Below, one piece after another: positions 9,654-18,524 of a DNA stretch of 64,000 nt. Both the position numbers and the translations under genes were made by a program. The notes under the pieces are model-generated. The model did no database searches, was not told where the DNA came from, and saw only the letters and a program-made list of their open reading frames with translations. Every line of letters starts with the position of its first letter. Within the stretch, counting starts at the first letter, position 1. Source of the DNA: Fibrobacterota bacterium (GTDB taxonomy: Bacteria; Fibrobacterota; Chitinivibrionia; Chitinivibrionales; Chitinispirillaceae); contig JAEZKP010000031.1 of the NCBI GenBank assembly GCA_023436145.1, positions 124,001-188,000 of the forward strand, given 5' to 3'.

Positions 9654-10979
9654 TTACCACTCTCCCAGTAATTGCAGAATTTTTGCAGATGCCAGATAAT
9701 AAGAAGTTATTATCTGCACAGCCTGTTGCTGTGCCTCATTGAAATTGACCTGACTGATGAGTAGCTCTTCAGATGAAGCAGCCCCTAGCCGGTACTGCTC
9801 CTGCCTCAACCGGAACTCCTCGATAGCCTGCTCTTTCAGAAGACTTACTGTTAAAAGAGCATCTCTACTTGATTTTAGATTGCTGTAAGCCTGATGCATC
9901 TGTTCTATTGCAGTGTTAAGAGTGATATCCAGATCTGCAGCGGATGTTTCTATCTGTGTTGATGATTCTCTTAATCGTCCATACCATCGCAACCCTTCAA
10001 AAATAGTCCACTGCAGCTGCATTCCCAGGCTCCAGAAATCTCTTAAATTGTCAAATAATTGAGGTCCGGAGTATCCATAAATGAAAAACCCGTTTATAGT
10101 GGGTACTTTCTGCAGTTTTATGGAAAGATGATTTTGCTTCTGTGCTTCTAAAGAAAGTTTTGAATATTTATAGGAGGGATTCTTCTGCACCACCAGTTTT
10201 AATAACGAATCTTCTGAGGGCAGCGCAGTATTGATGTCCGGAAATTTTAATGAGGTATCGATAGAAAAAGGGTAGGAAATACCTAAATAATTGGCCAGAC
10301 TTCTTTTCCCGATCTCGATATTGCTGGTTGCTTCTATCAGTTCCACTCTGAATTGTGATAAACCTACCTGTACTCTCAAAAGTTCGGGTCTGCTGATACC
10401 ACCAAGCCTGAACCGTTCTTCGGCGACCTCAACCTGCTCGATCCCCTGTTTTACTGAGGCTTCAATGACCGATACAGTGCGGTACATACGTACAAGCTCA
10501 TAAAATGCTTGTTTAACGTTGTATACCAGTTCTGCTCTGGCTGACAAATAACTGAATTCTGCTGCCTGGGAAATTGTGCCGGTTTGTTTCAATTGGATCC
10601 AGGATGAAGCATCTACAATACTTTGACTTATGCTTAAGTTCAGTTCAAAGTTATCACTGGTTGTTATATCGGTTATGCCCTGTTCAGTTAAAGGATTAAT
10701 CACCAGCTCATCACCTGCAGGCATCCGGGCATATTCAGAGGAAAGCTGGACCTGAGGTAATAATGCACCTAGTGTAGAATATAAAGTACTTAAGGTCTGC
10801 AGGCGTTCACCTGCTGCCCTTTTGGAATAGGGACTCTTTTCCAGTGCAATTTTAACACATTCCTCCAGTCCCATCTCATATTCAACACTCTGCCCATTTA
10901 CAGAACAAACTGCTGCCCCAATGCAGATAATAATTTGGCTGGCTGTTAGAAACCCTCTTTTGTCCCGTTTCTTCCACAT
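9654..10979 (-). CDS. TolC-family outer-membrane efflux protein
   Basis: This 441-residue protein has an N-terminal signal peptide (hydrophobic 12-28, likely cleavage after NGQ or nearby). It also has the two repeated outer-membrane efflux protein halves, with long Gln- and Glu-rich helices. The typical RYGLGxxS-like turn appears as RFRLGGISRPELLR near residue 195 and RLGAASSEELL near 405. It should trimerise into the outer-membrane duct of the exporter encoded downstream. It is the first gene of the operon; its promoter should lie in 10980-11123, which also serves the divergent DUF1622 gene. Confidence 0.94.
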   Translation of the reverse strand: MWKKRDKRGFLTASQIIICIGAAVCSVNGQSVEYEMGLEECVKIALEKSPYSKRAAGERLQTLSTLYSTLGALLPQVQLSSEYARMPAGDELVINPLTEQGITDITTSDNFELNLSISQSIVDASSWIQLKQTGTISQAAEFSYLSARAELVYNVKQAFYELVRMYRTVSVIEASVKQGIEQVEVAEERFRLGGISRPELLRVQVGLSQFRVELIEATSNIEIGKRSLANYLGISYPFSIDTSLKFPDINTALPSEDSLLKLVVQKNPSYKYSKLSLEAQKQNHLSIKLQKVPTINGFFIYGYSGPQLFDNLRDFWSLGMQLQWTIFEGLRWYGRLRESSTQIETSAADLDITLNTAIEQMHQAYSNLKSSRDALLTVSLLKEQAIEEFRLRQEQYRLGAASSEELLISQVNFNEAQQQAVQIITSYYLASAKILQLLGEW

Positions 10980-11123
10980 ATTCCGGAAAATCGCAATGGT
11001 TATGCCAAAAGCTTTAAATATCTGGAAAACGACAGGAAATTTCTTAAAAAAAGTGGCACTTAATTTGTGGTGAAAATACCAGTCATTCTATCGAATTCTA
11101 CTTTTTCTTGAAAAACGTTTTTT

Positions 11124-11465
11124 ATGAATAACCTGATAGCTTTATCCATGGTTGCTGGCACTCTACTGGAAACCAGCGGAATTATAGTTATTCTGATTAG
11201 TGCACTTTATTCATTTTTGCTGGCTTTTAATTGTTTGCTAAAAGGTAAAAACAAAAATGAAATATTTACCACTTTTCGCAGGACACTGGGCAGTGGTATT
11301 CTATTGGGGTTGGAATTTCTGGTAGCTGGAGATATCATCCGTACCGTAGCCGTGGAACCTTCAATTTCCAGTGTAGCAGTATTGGGGGCAATTGTGTTAA
11401 TACGAACATTTCTAAGCTTTACACTAGAAGTAGAGATGAGTGGAAAGTGGCCCTGGCAAAAATAA
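11124..11465 (+). CDS. DUF1622 family membrane protein
   Basis: This 113-residue protein has three hydrophobic spans (about 8-32, 53-75, 82-100). It carries the conserved features of DUF1622: a GLEFLVAGDIIRTV segment near 66 and a C-terminal LxFTLEVEMxGxWPW motif. The function of the family is unknown, though it often sits beside respiratory or stress genes. It is divergent from the efflux operon and is followed by a probable terminator at 11482, so it is likely monocistronic. The length and ending match the family, so it appears intact. Confidence 0.88.
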   Translation: MNNLIALSMVAGTLLETSGIIVILISALYSFLLAFNCLLKGKNKNEIFTTFRRTLGSGILLGLEFLVAGDIIRTVAVEPSISSVAVLGAIVLIRTFLSFTLEVEMSGKWPWQK

Positions 11466-11481
11466 TTCCATCTTTTTCTTT

Positions 11482-11500
11482 CCCAGTTTATCAAACTGGG
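11482..11500 (+). terminator. Probable hairpin terminator after the DUF1622 gene
   Basis: Perfect 8-bp arms CCCAGTTT and AAACTGGG flank a 3-base loop, 17 bases after the stop codon. The tail is only moderately T-rich (CAATTCTTGTGCTTTTT), so the call rests mainly on position and stem. Confidence 0.45.
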
Positions 11501-11690
11501 CAATTCTTGTGCTTTTTGAAGAACCAGCTTTCCCAATTTGATAGGTTGTTCTCCAAAAAAAGCACTACTTATTTGCCTAGAACCAGCTGTTTTTAAGGAT
11601 ATTCCTTCAAATAAAAATGGCACTGAAGTTGCCACAAGTTCATTGCTGGCTTAATTTTATGAATAAAAATAACCTTGGGAGAAATAGCTG

Positions 11691-11750
11691 ATGAATACTA
11701 GTGATTTTCTGGTAGACCGGCTCTATGGATGGAGAATCCACAAAATATAG
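11691..11750 (+). pseudogene. Orphan 5' stub of a PoxB-like ThDP enzyme gene
   Basis: A start codon behind TGGGAGAAATAGCTG opens a 19-codon frame ending in TAG at 11748. Its product, MNTSDFLVDRLYGWRIHKI, is identical in 13 of 19 positions, and similar in most others, to the first 19 residues of the intact ThDP enzyme encoded at 20935. Homology stops at the TAG, and the next ORF (prenyl synthase) opens inside the stub at 11729. I read it as the remnant of a second copy whose body was deleted or replaced. A leader peptide is the alternative, but the match to an unrelated enzyme start makes that less likely. Confidence 0.7.
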
Positions 11751-12814
11751 ACTCCGACATCTTTTACCAGCAGGTATCAATGTCCATTATAAAAACACTG
11801 CACCAGATTATAAACAATTCCATTTACCAGCTTATTAATCAGATTATGATACGGTCGGGATTAAGTAAAAGATCTCAGCAACTTTCCAGATTGATTTCAG
11901 AGTACTGCCTTCGTGATGGCAAACGAATCAGGTCTACTCTATTTTCTTTATCTTACCTTAATCGGATGGTAAGTCCATGTAAAAATTTTTTTACCGGAGC
12001 TGCAGCACTGGAGCTTTTTCATCTTTTCGCACTTATTCAGGATGATGTGATAGATAATTCGGACACCCGCAGGGCAATGCCATCGCTACACAAAATTATT
12101 GGAAGCTTTTATGGAAATATTCCAGAAAAAAAGGCTCAGGACCTTGCTATTATCTTTTCGGATATTCTTTACAGTGCTGCAATGGAAGCTTTTTTACAGA
12201 TTGAGGAGCAGCCTGGAAAAAAAGAGATGGCTTTAAAAACGATTCTCAATTCTGCAGTGGACACCGGAAGCGGCCAGTTTCTGGAATTGCATTATTCGTT
12301 GCAAAATTTTGAAGTATTTACTCTGGATGATGTGTATGAAATTTATGACCGTAAGACTGGTAGATATACCTTTTGTGGTCCCCTGGCAGCCGGGGCTCAA
12401 CTTGCCGGTGCAAATGAATCCGAAATTGAAGCTCTCCACCTGATTGGTTTATATATGGGGAGGGCCTATCAGATTTACGATGATCTTTGCGATTGTTCAA
12501 ATGTGGATCTTTCCATTGGCTTTCCTTCTGATATAGTGGAAAACAGGAAAACAATTCTCGTTTGGCATCTGATAAATTATGGGCCACCAGAGGCAAAAAG
12601 AGCTATAGAGGAGCTGAATTCAAATCGTTCGGAGAAATCTATCTCATCTTTATTAGGTATGTTTGAGAGGTATGGTTCATTACAGTTTGCATCGGAACAG
12701 ATGAGCTGTCTTTGTGAAAAAGCATTTGCAGCCTTGACTGATAGCTGGTTTCAAAATGGCTCAGAACATATAAAAAAATTCATTACAGAACTGATTTATT
12801 TTAACACCAGGTGA
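11729..12814 (+). CDS. Polyprenyl/geranylgeranyl-type diphosphate synthase
   Basis: This 361-residue trans-prenyltransferase condenses isopentenyl diphosphate onto an allylic diphosphate in the cytoplasm. The first Asp-rich motif DDVIDNSDTRR (near 110), the second QIYDDLCD (near 246), GKRIRSTL (near 68) and KTGRYTF (near 202) are all present, so it should be active. Chain length cannot be fixed by eye. ATG 11729 lies inside the stub of another gene and has no good ribosome site. ATG 11780 (17 residues shorter) is a plausible true start. UbiA follows after 4 bases, so the pair probably makes a prenyl chain and attaches it to an aromatic or lipid acceptor. Confidence 0.9.
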   Translation: MENPQNIDSDIFYQQVSMSIIKTLHQIINNSIYQLINQIMIRSGLSKRSQQLSRLISEYCLRDGKRIRSTLFSLSYLNRMVSPCKNFFTGAAALELFHLFALIQDDVIDNSDTRRAMPSLHKIIGSFYGNIPEKKAQDLAIIFSDILYSAAMEAFLQIEEQPGKKEMALKTILNSAVDTGSGQFLELHYSLQNFEVFTLDDVYEIYDRKTGRYTFCGPLAAGAQLAGANESEIEALHLIGLYMGRAYQIYDDLCDCSNVDLSIGFPSDIVENRKTILVWHLINYGPPEAKRAIEELNSNRSEKSISSLLGMFERYGSLQFASEQMSCLCEKAFAALTDSWFQNGSEHIKKFITELIYFNTR

Positions 12815-12818
12815 TCTT

Positions 12819-13733
12819 ATGAATTCGTTAAGAAAATGCATATTTGTTCTCTTTTATACTTCAAAACCGGTATTCCTTATTCTTACCGTAGTATGTGTTT
12901 TTTTAGGGGTTGCTTTCGCATTGAGTAGTGGTTTTGTTTTGCAGCTTAAACACCTGTCACTGGTGATAATTGGTGCCTTTGCGGCGCATGTGGCAGTAAA
13001 TGTTTTCAATGAATATTTCGATTTTAAATCAGGTCTGGATTCTATGACTACCAAAACAAAGTTCAGTGGCGGAAGCGGATCTCTTCAGAAATTCCCGGAA
13101 ATGGTCAGTTTAGTCTTCACTTTCGCTATTCTGAATCTGATAGTGGTTCTTCTGGTTGCACTGTATTTTTTCAAAGTCTACGGTTTAATTATTTTTTTGC
13201 CATTTATTCCAGGTGTGCTTTCAATAGTTTTTTACTCTTGCTTTATAATTAAAAGGCCATTTTTATGTTTATTTGCCCCTGGAATTGGTTTTGGCTTTTC
13301 TATGATTTGGGGAATTTACATCGCCTTAACCGGTTCCCTCTGCCCTGCTATCGTATTTATTTCACTATTACCATTCTTTCTGGTAAACAACCTTCTTCTA
13401 CTGAATCAATTTCCCGATATGGAAGCAGACAGTATCACAGGACGAAAGAATTTGGTTATACTTTATGGCAGAAGAATTTCGCTACAGATTTACCGACTCT
13501 TTATGATCTGTGGAGTTATAGTAATCATTGCATCTTCAATTTTAAGATACATTCCTTTTATTTCACTTACTGGAGTGCTTCCCATTATTTTTGCATTAGC
13601 CAAAGTGGAGATGATAAAAAATTGCCTTGAGATAAGATCTAATCTGATATCACTTCTAAGTACAAATGTTTTTGTTGTGCTCTCTGCTCCTTCAATAGTA
13701 GGTACCGGATTGCTTTTCAGTTCATTCCGTTAA
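12819..13733 (+). CDS. UbiA-family prenyltransferase (MenA-like)
   Basis: This 304-residue integral membrane protein has about nine spans. The first Asp-rich motif is NVFNEYFDFKSGLD (near residue 67) and the second is NQFPDMEADSITGRKNL (near 195), both typical of MenA/UbiA enzymes that bind prenyl diphosphate through magnesium. Such enzymes transfer a prenyl chain to an aromatic acceptor in quinone synthesis or to a lipid. It is coupled to the upstream prenyl diphosphate synthase. No menaquinone ring-making gene is in the window, so the acceptor is uncertain; the respiratory operon downstream would need a quinone. Confidence 0.88.
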   Translation: MNSLRKCIFVLFYTSKPVFLILTVVCVFLGVAFALSSGFVLQLKHLSLVIIGAFAAHVAVNVFNEYFDFKSGLDSMTTKTKFSGGSGSLQKFPEMVSLVFTFAILNLIVVLLVALYFFKVYGLIIFLPFIPGVLSIVFYSCFIIKRPFLCLFAPGIGFGFSMIWGIYIALTGSLCPAIVFISLLPFFLVNNLLLLNQFPDMEADSITGRKNLVILYGRRISLQIYRLFMICGVIVIIASSILRYIPFISLTGVLPIIFALAKVEMIKNCLEIRSNLISLLSTNVFVVLSAPSIVGTGLLFSSFR

Positions 13734-13892
13734 TCCGCCTTGTTTAAGGTGTCTTATTCCAATTCTATTTCTCAAGACAGACATACATTCATCAGTTTCA
13801 TCTGATTTACTTTTTAGTTACTGACAGTTCAGATGGTGTAACATTTGCAGCAAATTATCTAAAAAAGCCATTATACTATATCGGTGTGTCAA

Positions 13893-16805
13893 ATGGATAA
13901 GCTGAAAACTTCTTATAAGAAGAATCTTATATACGAACTTCGGGAAACTTTGGAAAAAAATTCCGATTCTGAGGTCCGTTTTGACGATGGTAGCAGAGCT
14001 CTTTATGCAACTGATGGCTCGAATTATCGTTATTTTCCCATCGGAGTAGTAATCCCTCGTACTACCGAAGGTGCAGTTAAAGCAATAAACATCTGTCATG
14101 ATTTTAATGTCCCTGTTCTTACCCGCGGAGGAGGAACAGCACTGGCCGGGCAGGGGTGTAATGAAGCGGTTCTCATTGATTTCTCTAAATATGTAAATAA
14201 GGTACTGGAGATCGATCCTAAAAACAGAATCGCCAGAGTACAACCAGGGACTATTCTGGATCATTTAAGAGATCCTGCGCAAAAGCAGTTTAACCTGACC
14301 TTCGGACCCGATCCGGCCACTCACACCCACTGCACTCTGGGGGGAATGATCGGAAATAACTCTTGCGGAATCCATTCAGTAATGGCCGGCAGAACAGTTG
14401 ATAATATTCGTGAGCTTGAAATATTAACCTATGATGGAATCAGGATGAAAGTAGGAAAAACCTCCGAAGAGCAACTGGAAAGAATAATTTCTGAAGGAGG
14501 AAGAAAAGCTGAAATTTACAATGGCCTGAGAAAGATTCGGGACAACTATTCTGATTTGATCCGTAAACGGTATCCGGATATTCCCCGCCGGGTGTCCGGA
14601 TATAACCTGGATCAATTATTACCGGAAAACGGATTTAATGTTGCAAGAGCATTGACAGGTACAGAAAGCACCTGCATAACCATTCTGGAAGCTACTTTGG
14701 AACTCATATATAGTCCCCCTGGCAGAGCTCTTCTGGTATTGGGATATCCTGACATCTACGAAGCCACTACTCACATTCAACACATATTAGGCTATAAACC
14801 TCTTGGGTTGGAAGGCATCGATGAGCAATTAGTTGACTTCATGAGAAGAAAGCAACTTCACCTGAACGATCTGAAATACCTTCCCGACGGCAAGGGATGG
14901 CTTCTGGTGGAATTTGGAGGTGAAAGCCGGAATGAAGCCTTAGCCAATGCAGAAAAAGCCATGGAAAAACTCAAAAAAGAACCGGCTGCGCCCAGTATGA
15001 AACTTTATTCCAATCTTACAGAAGAAAATCACATCTGGGAAATCAGAGAATCCGGTTTAGGTGCCACCGCCAATGTCCCTGGAATGCCTTTGTCCTGGCC
15101 TGGATGGGAAGATTCCGCTGTACATCCGCAACATCTCAGTCAATATCTTAAGGAATTCAGAAGGCTTCTTGATAAGTACAACTATATCGCTTCTCTCTAT
15201 GGTCATTTCGGACAAGCATGTGTGCACTGCAGAATCTCTTTTGATTTATTTACAAAAAAAGGTATAAATAATTACCGGTCCTTTATAAATGAAGCATCCG
15301 ATCTGGTACTTAAATTTGAGGGCTCATTTTCAGGAGAGCACGGAGATGGTCAGTCACGCGCAGAGCTTCTGGAAAAAATGTATGGAACGGAACTGGTAAA
15401 TGCTTTCCAGCAGTTTAAGCAGCTCTGGGACCCCAATTGGAAGATGAACCCTGGCAAAGTGGTAAAGGCTAATCCTATCATATCCGGGCTTCGCCTGGGA
15501 ACATCCTACAATCCCTGGCATCCCCGGACAAACTTCAAATTTACCACTGACAATGGAAGCTTTGCACAAGCTACACTCAGATGTGTGGGTGTAGGAAAAT
15601 GCAGGCGTACAGGAAATGCTTTCATGTGCCCCAGTTTCCTGGTCACCCGTGAGGAAGAACATACTACCCGGGGCCGGGCTCGAATGCTCTTTGAAATGTT
15701 CCAAAGAAATCTTATTGGAAAAAATGGATGGAACACCAAAGAAGTAAAAGAAGCGCTTGATCTTTGTGTTTCTTGCAAAGGATGCAAAAAAGAGTGCCCG
15801 GTCAATGTGGATATGGCTACCTATAAATCTGAATTTCTTTCCCACTATTACCGTTTTCCCAGGCTTCGGCCTCCTCATGCATACGTCATGGGTCTTATTG
15901 GTTATCTGGCACCCATAGCAGCAAAAATGCCTGAAGTTGCCAATCTTTTCACTCAAACTCCAATAATCAGCAATATTTTTAAGCTGGCAACAGGGATTGC
16001 GCAAAAACGGCCATTTCCCAAATTTGCAGATCTTCCATTTACAAGTTGGTTTCCCAGACACCAAAAGAACTATCTTTCCTCTACTCAAAAAAAAGTTATT
16101 CTTTTCCCGGATACCTTTAATAATTTCTTCTGGCCACAAACTCTTAGAGCGGCAACTATTATTCTGGAACACTGGGGGTATCAAGTTTCTATACCTCAGC
16201 ATAGAGTACCAGCGGTGCGTCCTCTAATTCATTATGGCATGCTTCACCTTGCTAAATGGGAGCTTAAAAATCTGCTTGCATCCTTGCGAAAGCAGATCCG
16301 TGATGGAATTGAAATAATATTTCTGGAGCCAAGCACTGCTGCAGTTTTTAAAGACGAACTAAATCAGCTTTTTCCTAATGACAAAGATGCACAGAGATTA
16401 TCTCAAAATTGCTTTCTGATCTCGGAATTTATTATTCAAGAGAAACCAGATCTTCCCCAAATCAAAAAAAGAGCAATTCTTCACGGGCATTGTCATGAAA
16501 AGGCTGTTCTGGATATGACTGCCACACGCAGCATATTAGCTCAGATGAGTATTCAGTTTTCTGAGCCACAAGAGGGTTGTTGTGGTATGGCTGGATCTTT
16601 TGGCTTTGAAGCGAATCATTATAAATATTCACAAATGATAGCTAACCAGTATCTGATTCCTGCAATAAAAAATAAAGGTAAAGATGAGCTGGTTATTGCT
16701 AATGGATTCAGTTGCAGAACTCAGATTCTAGATGGAACAAAAGTGATGGCGCTTCATCTGGCAGAAGTAATTGCTCAGGGTTTCGACCTCTCATACCATA
16801 AGTAA
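13893..16805 (+). CDS. FAD-linked oxidase / Fe-S / CCG-domain dehydrogenase (D-2-hydroxyacid type)
   Basis: This is a fusion of about 970 residues of the GlcD/DLD and GlcF/GlpC types. An FAD-binding domain (about 45-185, with RGGGTALAGQGCN) and an FAD-oxidase C-terminal domain (about 280-520) come first. A ferredoxin-like part follows, with CVGVGKCRR near 565 and CVSCKGCKKECPVNVD near 624. Two CCG-type segments close it (HGHCHEKA near 866, EGCCGMAGSFGFE near 893). Relatives oxidise lactate, glycolate or 2-hydroxyglutarate and pass electrons via Fe-S centres to quinone. I start at ATG 13893; a GTG at 13884 is an alternative. The length fits this fused subfamily. Neighbouring prenyl genes hint at a quinone link. 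The substrate is unknown. Confidence 0.9.
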   Translation: MDKLKTSYKKNLIYELRETLEKNSDSEVRFDDGSRALYATDGSNYRYFPIGVVIPRTTEGAVKAINICHDFNVPVLTRGGGTALAGQGCNEAVLIDFSKYVNKVLEIDPKNRIARVQPGTILDHLRDPAQKQFNLTFGPDPATHTHCTLGGMIGNNSCGIHSVMAGRTVDNIRELEILTYDGIRMKVGKTSEEQLERIISEGGRKAEIYNGLRKIRDNYSDLIRKRYPDIPRRVSGYNLDQLLPENGFNVARALTGTESTCITILEATLELIYSPPGRALLVLGYPDIYEATTHIQHILGYKPLGLEGIDEQLVDFMRRKQLHLNDLKYLPDGKGWLLVEFGGESRNEALANAEKAMEKLKKEPAAPSMKLYSNLTEENHIWEIRESGLGATANVPGMPLSWPGWEDSAVHPQHLSQYLKEFRRLLDKYNYIASLYGHFGQACVHCRISFDLFTKKGINNYRSFINEASDLVLKFEGSFSGEHGDGQSRAELLEKMYGTELVNAFQQFKQLWDPNWKMNPGKVVKANPIISGLRLGTSYNPWHPRTNFKFTTDNGSFAQATLRCVGVGKCRRTGNAFMCPSFLVTREEEHTTRGRARMLFEMFQRNLIGKNGWNTKEVKEALDLCVSCKGCKKECPVNVDMATYKSEFLSHYYRFPRLRPPHAYVMGLIGYLAPIAAKMPEVANLFTQTPIISNIFKLATGIAQKRPFPKFADLPFTSWFPRHQKNYLSSTQKKVILFPDTFNNFFWPQTLRAATIILEHWGYQVSIPQHRVPAVRPLIHYGMLHLAKWELKNLLASLRKQIRDGIEIIFLEPSTAAVFKDELNQLFPNDKDAQRLSQNCFLISEFIIQEKPDLPQIKKRAILHGHCHEKAVLDMTATRSILAQMSIQFSEPQEGCCGMAGSFGFEANHYKYSQMIANQYLIPAIKNKGKDELVIANGFSCRTQILDGTKVMALHLAEVIAQGFDLSYHK

Positions 16806-16815
16806 GATTTTTTAT

Positions 16816-17415
16816 ATGATTTTTTTAACAAAGCCCACCAGAGAGAAAATAAAAAATATTCTGATTAGCAGAGCCGGAGCCGCTTATACTTATAAAGAAG
16901 TAGGAGCTTCTTTTACAGAAAACACAATCCCTTCGGGTTTTTCGGTTTCCAGGTACTGTAGGTTTATCGGATATGGTAACCATCTTTTTAACATCGCTTC
17001 CACCGGAATCTCAACCTGTGTAATGTATGAACTCCCCTTTACAGAATTCCATTTAATTAACAATTCAAAAACACCGGAAAAGGGTGCTATAATGGCAGTT
17101 GCAGCCAGACATTTCGGATTATGGTCTGTTAATCCAGTAAGAATCGTATATAAAGGTGAGCATTTCGATAATGGTGAACATTTTTTTTCTTTAGCGGTGG
17201 GAACCCTTAGCGGTCATGAAGAAAGTGGCGAAGAAAAATTCACTACACGTCTATCAAAGGATAACCGGGTGTTTTATGAAGTTTATTCGTTTCACAAGCC
17301 CTCAAGGCTGATATTAAAAATCGCTTACCCTGTAGTTAATCTGGTGCTTAAAAGGTTTTACCTTTACTCTGCTGAAGCAATAATAAAGTATTGCAAGAAA
17401 TTTGCTGATTTATAA
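16816..17415 (+). CDS. DUF1990 family protein
   Basis: This 199-residue protein has the DUF1990 pattern: YTYKEVGAS and IPSGF near the N-terminus, a central basic segment, then VGTLSGHEESGEEKF near 130 and SRLILKIAYPVVNLVLKRF near the end. The fold belongs to the SRPBCC-like group and the biochemical role is unknown. ATG 16816 follows the upstream stop by ten bases; an in-frame upstream ATG at 16771 would sit inside the dehydrogenase gene. The last six bases overlap the convergent SDR gene. Operon position suggests a partner of the FAD/Fe-S enzyme. Confidence 0.85.
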   Translation: MIFLTKPTREKIKNILISRAGAAYTYKEVGASFTENTIPSGFSVSRYCRFIGYGNHLFNIASTGISTCVMYELPFTEFHLINNSKTPEKGAIMAVAARHFGLWSVNPVRIVYKGEHFDNGEHFFSLAVGTLSGHEESGEEKFTTRLSKDNRVFYEVYSFHKPSRLILKIAYPVVNLVLKRFYLYSAEAIIKYCKKFADL

Positions 17416-18417
17416 CCGGGATTTCTTTATAATTTTACTAAGCATAGTAATTATGGTAACCAGCAGTATAAGTGGTCCGTAGATTGGATATCCAGGTTTT
17501 TCCACAAGACTCATTTGCCAGCTGCAGTTTACAGCTCTTTTGCTAAAGCTCCCTCTGATACCAGGATCTTTGTCTACTGGTTTCCATAAATTGTTAGCAG
17601 TATTAGGATCGTGCCTCCCGTTGTATTGTTGATTTTTATAACCGGTCTTAGCTAGATACCAGTCTCCCAGTCCAGGAAAAAACTTGTTTCCCCAGATCAC
17701 GACCCACACATTTAGACCCAGAAAGATTTCCCGACGGTGATGATGAGCAGCCCAATAAATGTGCCTGGCGATCAGTTCGGGTTGGAAAATGGGTGGAACG
17801 GGCTGGCTCTTTCTGGGCATCATGTTTTTGCACCAATCAAATTGAGGGGTATTTACCGCAGGGAGCTGCACCATGGTGATCCTAACCTTGCATTTTTTGT
17901 GCAAAAGTTCGGACCTTATGGAGTCGGTGAATCCTTTAATGGCATGTTTTGCGCCGCAATAAGCACTTTGCAGTGGTATAGCTCTGTAGGAGAGGGCACT
18001 TCCTACCTGGATAATAGTCCCCCGGTTGCGGGGAATCATTCTTTTGAGTGCAGAATTTGTTCCGTAAACAAAGCCCAGATACGTGACTTCAGTTACCCTG
18101 CGAAATTCCTCTGGTGTAATATTCATGAATTCGGCAAAAACGGTAGTCATTGCATTGTTCACCCAGATATCTATAGGACCGAAAGTGTTCTCAACAGTCG
18201 CAGCTGCATTTTCGACTGCTTGAGGATCAGAGACATCTGTGGGGATTATAAGTGCTTCACCCCCGGCATCGATTACTTGCTGTTTTGTGCTTTGCAAAGA
18301 TTTTTTCCCTCTGGCCACAAGTCCGATTCTTGCCCCTCTGGCAGCGAATTCCATCGCCAAAGCTCTTCCGATACCTGCAGATGCACCAGTGATTACCACT
18401 ACTTCTTTGGTTTTCAT
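17410..18417 (-). CDS. SDR-family oxidoreductase with C-terminal membrane segment
   Basis: This 335-residue short-chain dehydrogenase has the NAD(P)-binding motif TGASAGIG (residues 11-18) and NNAMT near 87. The catalytic Ser is in GSALSYRAI and the Tyr-Lys pair is in SAYCGAKHA near 153. Residues 250-300 are an extension, and the C-terminus (about 308-330) is a hydrophobic span followed by Lys and Arg, so the enzyme is probably tail-anchored. This longer type often occurs in stress or accessory redox clusters. It converges on the DUF1990 gene with a 6-bp overlap and is divergent from the GH15 gene. Substrate unknown. Confidence 0.92.
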   Translation of the reverse strand: MKTKEVVVITGASAGIGRALAMEFAARGARIGLVARGKKSLQSTKQQVIDAGGEALIIPTDVSDPQAVENAAATVENTFGPIDIWVNNAMTTVFAEFMNITPEEFRRVTEVTYLGFVYGTNSALKRMIPRNRGTIIQVGSALSYRAIPLQSAYCGAKHAIKGFTDSIRSELLHKKCKVRITMVQLPAVNTPQFDWCKNMMPRKSQPVPPIFQPELIARHIYWAAHHHRREIFLGLNVWVVIWGNKFFPGLGDWYLAKTGYKNQQYNGRHDPNTANNLWKPVDKDPGIRGSFSKRAVNCSWQMSLVEKPGYPIYGPLILLVTIITMLSKIIKKSRL

Positions 18418-18524
18418 TATTTATCATAACCTCTGGGTTTGGTTTTATTTGCTCTGATACTAAATTATTTTACAAATTCCATTCCAGTTAATTGTAGCAT
18501 GTTTGTTGCATTGCTTTAATCTTC

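Noticed and set aside
11522..11591. Direct repeat GAACCAGCT
   Set aside because: A single short repeated word in AT-rich sequence without further symmetry; likely chance.
15354..16202. 282-codon reverse-strand open frame opposite the FAD/Fe-S gene
   Set aside because: It lies wholly inside a clearly homologous forward gene and shows no domain or ribosome site.
17737..18429. 230-codon forward open frame opposite the SDR gene
   Set aside because: The reverse frame has complete SDR motifs; the forward frame is its mirror and has no known features.
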